DNA of 64,000 nt from DATLZU01 sp035573855 (GTDB taxonomy: Bacteria > Nitrospirota > Nitrospiria > Nitrospirales > Nitrospiraceae): contig DATLZU010000026.1 in the NCBI GenBank assembly GCA_035573855.1, forward strand, positions 1 through 64,000. The letters run 5' to 3'. Position numbers and translations under genes: made by a program. How positions within the stretch are numbered: position 1 is the stretch's first letter; the number at the start of each line of letters is the position of its first letter. The notes under the pieces are model-generated. The model was not told the DNA's origin, did not search any database, and saw only the letters and a list, made by a program, of their open reading frames with translations. Of the stretch, positions 17,157 through 25,413 are shown one piece after another.

Positions 17157-17498
17157 GGGTCATCCTTTCTTGTGAGGAGGTTCGGCATGGCAACGCTGCA
17201 GGCACTCTGCGGCACGATCACGAAGCGCTAGCATAGGACACCCGCCCGGACGCCCACAACACCTTTGTTGGGCAGGCTTGCGGGAGGCGAGAGCGCACAG
17301 GAAAGCGGGATGCAGGGCGTCGCCGAGCACCCAACGGATGACCGCCCGGACGAAGTACGGTATGATCGTCCATGCCGGCGAGAATCGGGCAATTCCTTAG
17401 GGCGATGTAGTAATGGACAGGGCGCATCCTCGGCGCGCATTCAACCTCGGGTGCGTCCGGCTTTCTAACCCTATTCCCGACTGGAAAGGAGGTGCGCG
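17157..17498. other. Intergenic stretch between divergent genes, nothing recognised
   Basis: About 340 bases. No reading on either strand has a credible start and domain. An AAAGGAGG ribosome site at its right end serves the DUF2235 gene. Confidence 0.5.
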
Positions 17499-18374
17499 AT
17501 GGCCTTGTACGCGTTCGACGGGACCTGGAATGAAGAAAAGGACGCGGGGGAGTACGGCAAGAACACCAACGTGGTGAAATTCCGCGACGCCTACGAGGGC
17601 AGATCTGAGTTTTACACGAAAGGGGTCGGCACCAGATATGGGTTCGTCGGGAAACTCTTCGGCGGCGCGTTCGGCGTCGGGGGTAAGGACCGGATCAACC
17701 AGGCGGCGGAGCAACTGGCGCAGTACTTTGCCGCTGGCGATCGTGACATCGACATCGTCGGGTTCAGCCGAGGCGCCGCGTTGGCTCTTCATTTCGCCAA
17801 CACGATCGCGAGCCGCGGCGTGCGGGATCGGGACGGCCGGGTGATCGAAGCGCGACCTGTGATCCGCTTTCTCGGTCTGTGGGACGTGGTGGCGGCCTTC
17901 GGCATCCCGATCGATCTCGGCATCCCGTTCGGTCGGATCAACTTGGGTTATCGGCTCAGCCTGCCCGGCAACGTGACCTACTGCTTTCATGCTCTGGCGC
18001 TGGACGAACGCCGCCAGGCGTTCCGGCCGACCCGGGTTCGCGGCGGCTACGAAGTGTGGTTCCGCGGCGTGCATTCCGACATCAGCGGCGGGAACGGCAA
18101 TCTCGGGCTGAACAACATCGCGCTGCGGTGGATGCTGAAGAAGGCGCTGGCGGTCGGGTGCCCGATCAACCGCAACGCCCTCGCCACGCTCGATGCGCTG
18201 GTTGATCCGCAGGCGGACATCAGCCGCAACCTGGACCCGATCAAGAACAGGCCGCGCGCCGTGCGCGCGACTGATCGCATCCACTACACAGTGACGCCCA
18301 GACCCAACCACAACAACCCGCCACCGCACGCGCCGGTCGAGAGTCCGGAGGATGAAGCGGGAAGGTTAGCGTGA
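17499..18374 (+). CDS. DUF2235 alpha/beta-hydrolase-like protein
   Basis: 291 residues with a strong AAAGGAGG ribosome site. It begins LYAFDGTWNEEKD, typical of DUF2235, and has the nucleophile elbow VGFSRGAA with the likely catalytic S90, then FLGLWDVVAAFG and a His in RGVHSDISGG. The family includes phospholipase effectors of the type VI secretion Tle1 kind, but also uncharacterised cytoplasmic hydrolases. There is no VgrG or immunity gene nearby, so an effector role is not supported. The end overlaps the convergent aminotransferase/lipoprotein reading by nine bases. Confidence 0.82.
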   Translation: MALYAFDGTWNEEKDAGEYGKNTNVVKFRDAYEGRSEFYTKGVGTRYGFVGKLFGGAFGVGGKDRINQAAEQLAQYFAAGDRDIDIVGFSRGAALALHFANTIASRGVRDRDGRVIEARPVIRFLGLWDVVAAFGIPIDLGIPFGRINLGYRLSLPGNVTYCFHALALDERRQAFRPTRVRGGYEVWFRGVHSDISGGNGNLGLNNIALRWMLKKALAVGCPINRNALATLDALVDPQADISRNLDPIKNRPRAVRATDRIHYTVTPRPNHNNPPPHAPVESPEDEAGRLA

Positions 18375-18881
18375 ATCGGACGGGAACAAAACAGGCTGAG
18401 GAGAGAACGGCTCCGGTTCCGCGGCGGTATCTTCGCTCCCGGCGTCCTCGATTTTCGTCAGGTGGAAGGCGCCACCGGGTTGCGTCGGCGCGGTGTCATC
18501 GGCGATGCGGGTGTACCACCAGCGGCCTTCGCCTTCCGAGTAGTCGTCTGAAAGTCTCACCTCGAAACCGCCTTCGCGGCCGTTTCCCGGTTGTCTCCAC
18601 GTCCCCGTCCAGGTGTGATCGGAAAGCGCGAGGGTCAGGAGCTCGCCATCGTTCCACGGATAGGTTCCGTTTCCTTGTTCATCGAGTTTCAGGGTCACGA
18701 CCACGCCGCTGTCTTCGTATTCCCACACCCCTTCCAGCACCTTTAAACGGTCCGGCGGGTTGGGCGCCTCGCTGACGTTCGAACTCGTGTCGGCGCGCAG
18801 GATGGCGGATGGCTGGCTACAGGCGCTCACCGCAGCCGCGCTCAACATCAGCCCGGTGATCCAAGCCCAAGAAGTTTTCAC
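18366..18881 (-). CDS. Putative lipoprotein, internal start within the aminotransferase frame
   Basis: From a GTG at 18881, preceded by GGAGAGG at a good distance, the reading gives KTSWAWITGLMLSAAAVSAC: a complete lipoprotein signal with the lipobox VSAC. The mature part has LKVLEGVWEYEDSGVVVTLK, a strand-rich region about WRQPGNGREGGFEVRLSDD and RWWYTRIADD, resembling small beta-barrel or META-like envelope proteins. Its own ribosome site and signal peptide argue that it is translated separately, although it shares the frame with the aminotransferase. Function unknown. Confidence 0.55.
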   Translation of the reverse strand: MKTSWAWITGLMLSAAAVSACSQPSAILRADTSSNVSEAPNPPDRLKVLEGVWEYEDSGVVVTLKLDEQGNGTYPWNDGELLTLALSDHTWTGTWRQPGNGREGGFEVRLSDDYSEGEGRWWYTRIADDTAPTQPGGAFHLTKIEDAGSEDTAAEPEPFSPQPVLFPSDSR

Positions 18882-20159
18882 TTCACCCTCTCCATGACCG
18901 AATCGTCCGCGGGACATATCGCCGCACCGGACAAGTTCGCTACTTAGCATGATCGGCATTCCTACACAAGAATTTTTGACGGGAAGTCGCAGAGCGGTGA
19001 GCCAAGACAACTTGTCCAACCGGCGACAAGCTTCGTCCAGATCGGCGTCCGTCTTCGCAAAGCAGAAGCGGATGAAACGGTGACCCTCGGGTCCCTCGAA
19101 GAACGCTTCGCCCGGCACACCGGCCACGCCGGTCCCCTCGAGCAGGTACATCGCGCGGTCTTTTCCTGTCGCGCCGGGCAGGCGCGACGCGTCGGCAAGC
19201 ACATAGTAGGCGCCTTGCGGTACGGAGGGCGGCAGGCCGGCCTTGCTCAGCGCCTGGCAGAATCGGTCCCGTTTCGCCTGATACTCGCGGGCCAAGCCCT
19301 GATAGAACGACGCCCCCAATTCCTGAATGCCGACGGCCACGCCGAACTGAAGCGGCGCCGGCGCGCAGACATAGAGCAGATCGTTCATCGCGTTGATCAG
19401 CGAGGCCCACTTGGCCTGCGCAACGCTGTAGCCGATCCGCCAGCCGGTGATGCTGAAGGTCTTGGAGTAACCGGAAATCGTGATCGTGCGCTCCCCCATG
19501 CCGGGTAGTGACGCGAGGCTCACGTGCTTCCGGTCGTCGAAGAGAAAATATTCGTAGATTTCATCGGTGAACACGAACAGGTCATGGCGGCCGGCCAGTT
19601 CAGCGATCGCTTCCAGTTCATGCCTGCTGAACACCTTGCCGGAGGGATTGGCCGGTGTGTTGACCACGATGGCCGCGGTCCGGCTCGTGATGGCCCGCTC
19701 CACGTCGGCCGGCGAGAAGGTCCAGTCCGGGGCCTGCGTGCGCACGACGCGGGGGATCGCTTCCACCGCGATCAGGGCACTGATGTGGTAGGCATAATAG
19801 GGCTCGAACACGATGACCTCGTCGCCAGGATTGAGCAACGCCAGGCAGGCGCAGTGAAACGCGCCGGTGGCGCCGGCGCTCACCGTGATCTCCGTTTCGG
19901 GATCGGCCGTGATGCCGTTGTACTCCGCCAGCTTGCGCGCGAGCGCGTGGCGCAGCTCCGGGAGGCCATCAGAGCGGGTGTAGGTGTTGATGCCTTGTCG
20001 CATCGCCCGGTCGGCCGCCTCGATCACCAGGCTCGGCGCCGGGGTATCACAGACCCCCTGCGCCATGTTGATGCCTTGTACCCGCGCGCAGGCCGAGGTC
20101 ATGGCCCGAATCTCCGATTGGGTCAGCTTCGCCATACGCCGATTGCCTTCGCGCGCCAT
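18366..20159 (-). CDS. Class I/II aminotransferase, reading frame fused to a lipoprotein at its C-terminus
   Basis: 597 codons without a stop. Residues 1 to about 395 form a PLP-dependent fold-type I aminotransferase: VSAGATGAFHCA, NTPANPSGKVFS, FTDEIYEYF, and the PLP lysine in ISGYSKTFSITGWRIGY; the normal end is at about FCFAKTDADLDEACRRLDKL. The frame then runs through about 30 linker residues into what looks like an independent lipoprotein gene (18366-18881). The start at 20159 has AAAGGA upstream; an ATG eight codons later is possible. Aspartate/aromatic-type transamination is likely, the exact substrate unknown. The fusion may be a lost stop codon or a short readthrough linker. Confidence 0.8.
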   Translation of the reverse strand: MAREGNRRMAKLTQSEIRAMTSACARVQGINMAQGVCDTPAPSLVIEAADRAMRQGINTYTRSDGLPELRHALARKLAEYNGITADPETEITVSAGATGAFHCACLALLNPGDEVIVFEPYYAYHISALIAVEAIPRVVRTQAPDWTFSPADVERAITSRTAAIVVNTPANPSGKVFSRHELEAIAELAGRHDLFVFTDEIYEYFLFDDRKHVSLASLPGMGERTITISGYSKTFSITGWRIGYSVAQAKWASLINAMNDLLYVCAPAPLQFGVAVGIQELGASFYQGLAREYQAKRDRFCQALSKAGLPPSVPQGAYYVLADASRLPGATGKDRAMYLLEGTGVAGVPGEAFFEGPEGHRFIRFCFAKTDADLDEACRRLDKLSWLTALRLPVKNSCVGMPIMLSSELVRCGDMSRGRFGHGEGEVKTSWAWITGLMLSAAAVSACSQPSAILRADTSSNVSEAPNPPDRLKVLEGVWEYEDSGVVVTLKLDEQGNGTYPWNDGELLTLALSDHTWTGTWRQPGNGREGGFEVRLSDDYSEGEGRWWYTRIADDTAPTQPGGAFHLTKIEDAGSEDTAAEPEPFSPQPVLFPSDSR

Positions 20160-20330
20160 CCGACATGTTCCTTTGCTCTAAGGCCGCCCTCTTTCCTGAC
20201 ATACGCGCACGGAGAGGTCAAGCCTGGCCTCCTATGACGCGGGGGTGCAGGGCTCTTAACCCCTGCGCCCCCTGGGCAGGCCGATGGCACGCTGAATCGT
20301 TGGCACAGGCGGGTTCGCACCCGATCGATG

Positions 20331-20972
20331 TTATCTGTAGGCGGGCTGGACCTTACCGGTCCGATAAGCGTGGTAGTACGTGAGGACTTTTTTGACGTAG
20401 AAGCGGGTCTCGCGGATCGGCGGCACTTGTTGATGCCGCTTCACCCGATACTCACCGGCATTGTACGCAGCCAGCGCGAGCGTCAGGTCGCCGTTGAAGC
20501 GGTCGAGCAGATAGCGCAGATGCTTGGCGCCGCCACGGATATTCTCGATCGGGTTGAAGGGATCGTGCACCTTGAGCGACGCCGCCGTACGCGGCATCAG
20601 TTGCATCAACCCCTGCGCCCCCGTCCGAGAGACGGCGGCGGGGTCAAAATCAGATTCGGCCTTGATGACCGCCCGCAGGAGGGCGGGATGCAACCCATAC
20701 CGCCGGGCATACCAGGCAATGGCCTGTTCCAATTCGCGCTGAGAGATGCGGGTTCCGATGGAAGTGGTTCCGAAGGGAAGCGGTTGATCGCGTCGATCGG
20801 CGGGCACGTTGGTCAACTTGGGCGTCCCGTCCGGCTGAAGCGCCTGATACACCTCGCTGGTCACGGCGGGTGGCACCAGCACCATCGCACTCAACATGAG
20901 CGCGACCCCCCAGCCCCGTCCCATCGACCTGGCCAGGCTCTTGCCCGTCTTGTCTGGAGTGGTGTTACCCAT
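20331..20972 (-). CDS. Lytic transglycosylase (SLT family 1)
   Basis: 213 residues from the ATG at 20972; an ATG at 20924 would also keep the signal segment (GVALMLSAMVLVPPAVTS). A short DUF4124-like segment (VYQALQPDGTPKLTNVP) leads into the SLT domain: AVIKAESDFDPAAVS with the catalytic Glu, GAQGLMQLMPRTA, and ALAAYNAGEYRV. It cleaves peptidoglycan glycan strands in the periplasm. A close paralogue lies at 23573-24154 in the same orientation, with a methyltransferase and a permease on the opposite strand between them. Confidence 0.9.
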   Translation of the reverse strand: MGNTTPDKTGKSLARSMGRGWGVALMLSAMVLVPPAVTSEVYQALQPDGTPKLTNVPADRRDQPLPFGTTSIGTRISQRELEQAIAWYARRYGLHPALLRAVIKAESDFDPAAVSRTGAQGLMQLMPRTAASLKVHDPFNPIENIRGGAKHLRYLLDRFNGDLTLALAAYNAGEYRVKRHQQVPPIRETRFYVKKVLTYYHAYRTGKVQPAYR

Positions 20973-21291
20973 ATTCCCGATACCTGGGTCTCCCTTCGCT
21001 GAATGGCGGCTCCCTGTGCGGCCTACCCGGCAGAGGATCAGATTCCGTGCCGTAACGATCGGAGGGACAAGAATGTTCAGCGGCGAAAAAACAGGACGTT
21101 GCGAAGAGGGGCTTCCCCTGCTTTTGGAGGAAGGCGTTTCGCCACAGGACCGCGTTTTGGCAGATGTAGGCGCAATCCTTGGCACCGCGAAAGAAGGCGT
21201 TCAGCAACGGCCCGGCCGCGGACGGGTTTCTTGACGCACGCTCGCTGTGTTACAAGTTCACTGGCTGTTCCGTCACGGAGGGAAGCGCTCC
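20973..21291. other. Intergenic stretch, no gene supported
   Basis: About 320 bases between the lytic transglycosylase (minus) and the methyltransferase (plus). An open minus-strand reading extends upstream from the transglycosylase, but it has no signal-peptide logic or ribosome site. Confidence 0.45.
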
Positions 21292-21915
21292 ATGATCAGC
21301 CGACCGCGCTTTGCGTTCCACCTGGCGACCTTGTGGCTACTGGTCGTGGCCGGTGGCTGTGCCGAGTGGACCTACCAGCGGATGAACGATCCGTCGCGGG
21401 ATGCCTGGCAGCAGCCCGAGATGGTGATCCAGGCTCTGGCGATCGCCCCCGGCTCGCGCGTCGCCGATCTGGGCGCGGGCGGCGGCTACTTCACGTGGCG
21501 TTTGGCCGAGGCGGTCGGCCCGGCGGGCAAAGTCTACGCGGTGGATGTGGACGAGACTGCGCTTCGCCTCATCGAGCGGGAGACGGCGCAGCGCGGAGTA
21601 GCCGATGTCGAACTGATCCGGGCGACGCCGACCGACGCCCGCCTGCCCGCCGCCGGCGTGGATTTGATCTTCACCTGCAACACCTACCATCACCTTCCTG
21701 ATCGGACCGCCTATTTCAGGTCGCTCGCACGCGCCCTGCGGCCCGGCGGTCGCATCGCCGTGATCGAATACAAAGACAGCGGCTGGCTCTTCGGCCATGC
21801 GACGCCGAAGGAGACAGTGCTTCGCGAAATGGAAGCGGCGGGCTATCGCGTGATCCAGGAATTCGACTTTCTGCCCCAGCAGCATTTCCTGGTGTTCAGC
21901 CCGATCCGCTCATGA
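21292..21915 (+). CDS. Class I SAM-dependent methyltransferase with a lipoprotein signal
   Basis: 207 residues from the ATG at 21292, with GGAGGGAA upstream. The first 23 residues are a lipoprotein-type signal (LWLLVVAGGC). The rest is a Rossmann methyltransferase: motif I VADLGAGGGYFTWRLAEAVG, the acidic residue in VYAVDVDE, and later LIFTCNTYHHLPD. Exported methyltransferase domains are odd because SAM is cytoplasmic; the signal may instead act as an anchor. The substrate is unknown. Its stop overlaps the ATG of the permease by four bases (ATGA), so the two are coupled. Confidence 0.82.
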   Translation: MISRPRFAFHLATLWLLVVAGGCAEWTYQRMNDPSRDAWQQPEMVIQALAIAPGSRVADLGAGGGYFTWRLAEAVGPAGKVYAVDVDETALRLIERETAQRGVADVELIRATPTDARLPAAGVDLIFTCNTYHHLPDRTAYFRSLARALRPGGRIAVIEYKDSGWLFGHATPKETVLREMEAAGYRVIQEFDFLPQQHFLVFSPIRS

Positions 21916-23273
21916 ATCGGTCGTCTTCAGCCGACCGCTATGAACCGGCCGGCCGGCATCAAGTCGGCTGGTTTACCGCCGCCTGTGTGCTGGTGAGCAA
22001 CATCATCGGCGGCGGAATCTTCACCACGACTGGGTTCATGGCACGCGACCTGGGCGACCCGGTCCTGATCCTGACGCTCTGGGTGGTCGGCGCCGGCTTC
22101 GCCCTGGCCGGAGCGATGGCCTACGGCGAGCTCGGCGCAGCGCTGCCGCAGGCCGGCGGCGACTACATCTATCTGCGCCGAGCGTACGGGCCGTTGGCCG
22201 GGTTTCTGAGCGGATGGACTTCGTTGACCATCGGCTTCGGCGCAGCCATCGCGGCTTCGGCGGTGAGCTTCGCCTCCTACTTCCTGCGCGTCGCCCCGAT
22301 CGCCGACGACAACGGGTGGGCGGCCAAAGGACTCGCCTTGCTTCTGCTGTGGAGCCTGACCGCCGTCCATGTCGCGGGCGTAGGCGCCGGCGGGCGGCTA
22401 CAACGGATGCTGACGACAACGAAGGTCCTCGCCATCCTTGCGCTGGCCCTGGGTGGACTCTCGCTCGGCTCAGGGAGCTGGAAGAATTTCGCTGTGCGGG
22501 CGCCCGACGCCGATCCCGGCGTGGGCACCGTGATGGTGGCGCTGATCTTCGTGATGTACAGCTACCTGGGGTGGAACGTCGCGGGGTATATCGCGGGTGA
22601 AATCGCCGAGCCAGGGCGGACCCTTCCCAGGATCATGATCGGCGCCACCGCCTTTGTGGGCGCGATGTATCTGCTGCTGAATCTCGTGTACCTGTACGCC
22701 CTGCCAGTCACCTCGCTGGCGCAGCCGCCGGTGCTGCCGGTGGCCGAAAAAGCCGCTGCCGCCCTTTGGGGTCCGGCGAGCGGACGCTTCGTCGCGGCGC
22801 TACTCTGCCTGTCGATCGCCGGCGCGGTGAGCGCCATGGTGTGGGCCGGTCCACGCGTGTACTGGGCCATGGCGCGGGATGGAGTGTTCGTCCCCTGGTT
22901 CGCCGCCCTCGACAAGAAGACCGGGGTGCCCGTGCGGGCCATCCTGCTCCAGAGCGGCTGGGCTTCGTTGTTGATTCTTACGGGCACCTTCGAGCAACTG
23001 GTGATCTACGGTGGGCTGGTCCTTGCGGTCTTTACGGCTTTCACCGTCGGGGCACTGATCGTGCTCCGACGCCGGCAACCGGACCTGCCGCGTCCCTATC
23101 GGGTGCCGCTCTATCCCGCATTGCCCGGCCTGCTGGTCGTGCTCTCACTGCTCATTGTCGGCTATAGCCTGATCCAACGACCGATCGAGTCTGCACTGGG
23201 CTTCGCGACCGTGCTGGCCGGGATTCCGCTCTACTTTGTTTGGCGCATATCACCCGAGCAGCAGCGGGCATAG
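21912..23273 (+). CDS. APC-superfamily amino acid permease
   Basis: 453 residues with about 12 predicted membrane helices. The first helix carries the APC signature VSNIIGGGIFTTTGFMARDLG, and later parts AYGELGAALPQAGGDYIYLR and MYSYLGWNVAGYIAGEI are typical of LAT/amino acid-polyamine-organocation transporters. It should import an amino acid or related cation; the substrate cannot be read from sequence. It is translationally coupled to the upstream methyltransferase. Confidence 0.9.
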   Translation: MNRSSSADRYEPAGRHQVGWFTAACVLVSNIIGGGIFTTTGFMARDLGDPVLILTLWVVGAGFALAGAMAYGELGAALPQAGGDYIYLRRAYGPLAGFLSGWTSLTIGFGAAIAASAVSFASYFLRVAPIADDNGWAAKGLALLLLWSLTAVHVAGVGAGGRLQRMLTTTKVLAILALALGGLSLGSGSWKNFAVRAPDADPGVGTVMVALIFVMYSYLGWNVAGYIAGEIAEPGRTLPRIMIGATAFVGAMYLLLNLVYLYALPVTSLAQPPVLPVAEKAAAALWGPASGRFVAALLCLSIAGAVSAMVWAGPRVYWAMARDGVFVPWFAALDKKTGVPVRAILLQSGWASLLILTGTFEQLVIYGGLVLAVFTAFTVGALIVLRRRQPDLPRPYRVPLYPALPGLLVVLSLLIVGYSLIQRPIESALGFATVLAGIPLYFVWRISPEQQRA

Positions 23274-23572
23274 ACCCCACCGCTCACCTTACACACACGG
23301 CGTGAGCTTGTGTAATAAAAAAATTATGCATTGAATCGAGATCTCTCCCACCGATCGATCGGGACCGCCATATTTCCATAGCGCTGAGGCGCACCAAGGA
23401 ACGGCAAGCCGAATTGCTCGCCCATCTGCCAGATACTGCATTTCGCCTGCCACAGCGGCATTCGCTTCGGGCTCGATCCTGTGGGCGGCCAGATGCCCGT
23501 CGTGGCGATCTCATGGCAACCGTTTCAGGCGCGGTTATGCTGCTGATCGCCAAGCACAGGACGGGGCCAAGG
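23274..23572. other. Intergenic stretch with an AT-rich inverted repeat
   Basis: About 300 bases between convergent genes. Just after the permease stop, TTACACA (23289-23295) pairs with TGTGTAA (23309-23315), overlapping a second possible pairing of GCTCAC (23282-23287) with GTGAGC (23302-23307), followed by an A-run. It may be a transcription-end structure. The rest shows no gene I can support. Confidence 0.4.
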
Positions 23573-24154
23573 TCAACGGGGCTTGACGGGCGAACCCTGC
23601 ACCTTCTGCTCGCCCGCGTGGTGGAGCCGGCCCGGTTTGAAAGCCTGGTAGTACCGCAGCACCTTGCGGACGTAGGCGCGGGTCTCGCGGATGCGCGGCA
23701 GCGTGCGCCCTTTCACGCGGTGCACGCCGGCATTGTAGGCCGCCAGGGCCAGTGGCAGGTCGCCGTCGTAGCGGTTCAAGAGACGGCGGAGCTGCCTGGC
23801 GCCGGCGCGGATATTCTGGATGGGATCAAGAGGATCAGCGACGCGGAGGGAGGCAGCGGTCCCGGGCATGAGCTGCATGAGCCCGATGGCCCCTTTGTGG
23901 GACATCGCTCGAGGACGAAAATCCGACTCGGCCTTGATGACGGCGCACAGCAGCGCCGGATCGAGCCGATATTGTTTCGCATACCAGTTGATGGCGCGGC
24001 GAAGCTCCTGGCGGGTGTAGCGCGGCCGTCCGTCCAAGTCCGACTGCGTCGTCGTGGGGAAGGCCAGCAGCAGCGCGCCCACGACCAGAGACTCACACAA
24101 CCCACGCCTGAAACCTGCCCTGAAAAGTCGGTGGTTGGGGGTTGCTGCGGCCAT
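23573..24154 (-). CDS. Lytic transglycosylase (SLT family 1), paralogue
   Basis: 193 residues from the ATG at 24154. A signal or membrane segment (LCESLVVGALLLAFPTTT) precedes an SLT domain: CAVIKAESDFRPRAMS with the catalytic Glu, GAIGLMQLMPGTAASL, ALAAYNAGVHRV. It is strongly similar along its length to the enzyme at 20331-20972 but lacks the DUF4124-like segment. A peptidoglycan-cleaving periplasmic enzyme is the expected role. The two copies probably arose by local duplication. Confidence 0.88.
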   Translation of the reverse strand: MAAATPNHRLFRAGFRRGLCESLVVGALLLAFPTTTQSDLDGRPRYTRQELRRAINWYAKQYRLDPALLCAVIKAESDFRPRAMSHKGAIGLMQLMPGTAASLRVADPLDPIQNIRAGARQLRRLLNRYDGDLPLALAAYNAGVHRVKGRTLPRIRETRAYVRKVLRYYQAFKPGRLHHAGEQKVQGSPVKPR

Positions 24155-24369
24155 ACTCCGCCAATCGCCTGATCCCTCCACTGTCCTTGCTTGATAGCCG
24201 CTTTTTCTCAAAATTCGTGCCGATTCCGGTTCTCATGCTAACCTCTCGACCCAGCTTGAGAAATTTTGTTGCCTGCAATGCCGCCGCAGTGCGGAGATGC
24301 ACACGGAGCGACCACCGTAGAGATTTTTGCCCCCACCGTTGGTCTCCAAAGAGGGAATCTGAACACCGG

Positions 24370-24705
24370 TCAGACAGAGGGGGTGTCAGAGTGGGGTGTA
24401 GGGAGAGTCTTTGCCGCCTGCGTTCGGTCTTCAAGCCACGTGGCCAAGATCAGCGCACCGAATCCCGGCGTGAAGAGCAGGACGCCGATCGTCGCGCCCA
24501 CGATGGCCACGCCGAACAGCTCGTCGAGCGGTTGCCAGAGCGCTTCCCAAGGCAGGCACAACCGCTGGGCGGCGAGAATGAGGTCGGGGATCGGCCGGAA
24601 GATCACCAGATACCCGTTGCGCGCCAGTTCCACCGCCCACACGATACCTGCCACGGTGTTCCACGCGTAGCCGAACAATCGGAAGGACCGAATCGTGCGA
24701 GACAT
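24370..24705 (-). CDS. Small membrane protein of unknown function
   Basis: 111 residues from the ATG at 24705 (GGAG upstream); a GTG at 24729 overlapping the msrA stop is an alternative. Two hydrophobic segments (VAGIVWAVELARNGYLVIF and AIVGATIGVLLFTPGFGALI) flank a stretch with tryptophans. No family is recognised. It follows msrA on the same strand, so it is probably co-transcribed with it. Confidence 0.6.
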   Translation of the reverse strand: MSRTIRSFRLFGYAWNTVAGIVWAVELARNGYLVIFRPIPDLILAAQRLCLPWEALWQPLDELFGVAIVGATIGVLLFTPGFGALILATWLEDRTQAAKTLPTPHSDTPSV

Positions 24706-24725
24706 ACTCCGTTCCCCGCCCCCGG

Positions 24726-25328
24726 TCACCTCTTGCCCCAGAGCTGGGCGAGCCGCTGAGCTCGACCGCAGTTGAATTTATAGAACTTGTAACGGATAGG
24801 ATTCTTTCTGTAGAAGTCCTGATGATAGTCTTCGGCCGGGTAAAACGGCGAGGCCGGGACAATCTCGGTGACGATGGGTTCCTCGAACGGCTTCGTTTGT
24901 TCGACCGCCAGCTTCGATGCCTCCGCCTGCTTGCGCTGCATCTCGTCGTGATAAAAAATCGCGGAGCGGTACTGATGGCCGGTATCGCAGAACTGGCGAT
25001 CGGGCGTGGTGGGATCGATGTTCCGCCAGAACACCTGCAACAACTTCTCGTAGCTCACCTTCGCCGGGTCGAAGAGAATCTCGACGGCCTCGGCATGGCC
25101 GGTTCCGCCCGCCGACACCTCCTCGTAAGTCGGATGGGCTTGCCTCCCGCCGGTGTAGCCCGAGATGACCGAGGCGACGCCGTCCACCGCCTCAAACACC
25201 TCCTCCATGCACCAGAAACACCCGCCGGCGAAGGTGGCCTTGGCCAACGGGCTTGCCGCCGGCACGTTGAAGGGTCCGGCGACCACGACCGCAACGATCG
25301 AGAGCCGCAGCAGCGACAGGATCTTCAT
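24726..25328 (-). CDS. msrA: Peptide methionine (S)-S-oxide reductase, exported
   Basis: 200 residues from the ATG at 25328. A signal peptide (LLRLSIVAVVVAGPFNVPAA) precedes the MsrA domain, so the enzyme should act outside the cytoplasm. The catalytic motif is GGCFWCMEEVFE with C37, then GYTGGRQAHPTYEEVSAGGTGHAEAVE and the C-terminal AEDYHQDFYRKNP. It repairs oxidised methionine in envelope proteins. No MsrB domain or gene is adjacent. A longer in-frame reading upstream lacks a signal peptide. Confidence 0.95.
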   Translation of the reverse strand: MKILSLLRLSIVAVVVAGPFNVPAASPLAKATFAGGCFWCMEEVFEAVDGVASVISGYTGGRQAHPTYEEVSAGGTGHAEAVEILFDPAKVSYEKLLQVFWRNIDPTTPDRQFCDTGHQYRSAIFYHDEMQRKQAEASKLAVEQTKPFEEPIVTEIVPASPFYPAEDYHQDFYRKNPIRYKFYKFNCGRAQRLAQLWGKR

Positions 25329-25413
25329 GGGTCTCTCCCTCCCTTGCCCGGCGGTCGGCGGCCGAAGGCGTTTCTTCTCCCTCCAGCTCGCCTTTTCCAA
25401 ACCGCTCGAACGG

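Noticed and set aside
17499..18374. Type VI secretion effector module around DUF2235
   Set aside because: No VgrG, PAAR, Hcp or immunity-like gene nearby; only the hydrolase domain is supported.
20965..21207. An 80-codon minus-strand reading upstream of the transglycosylase
   Set aside because: No ribosome site or domain; cysteine-rich composition alone does not support it.
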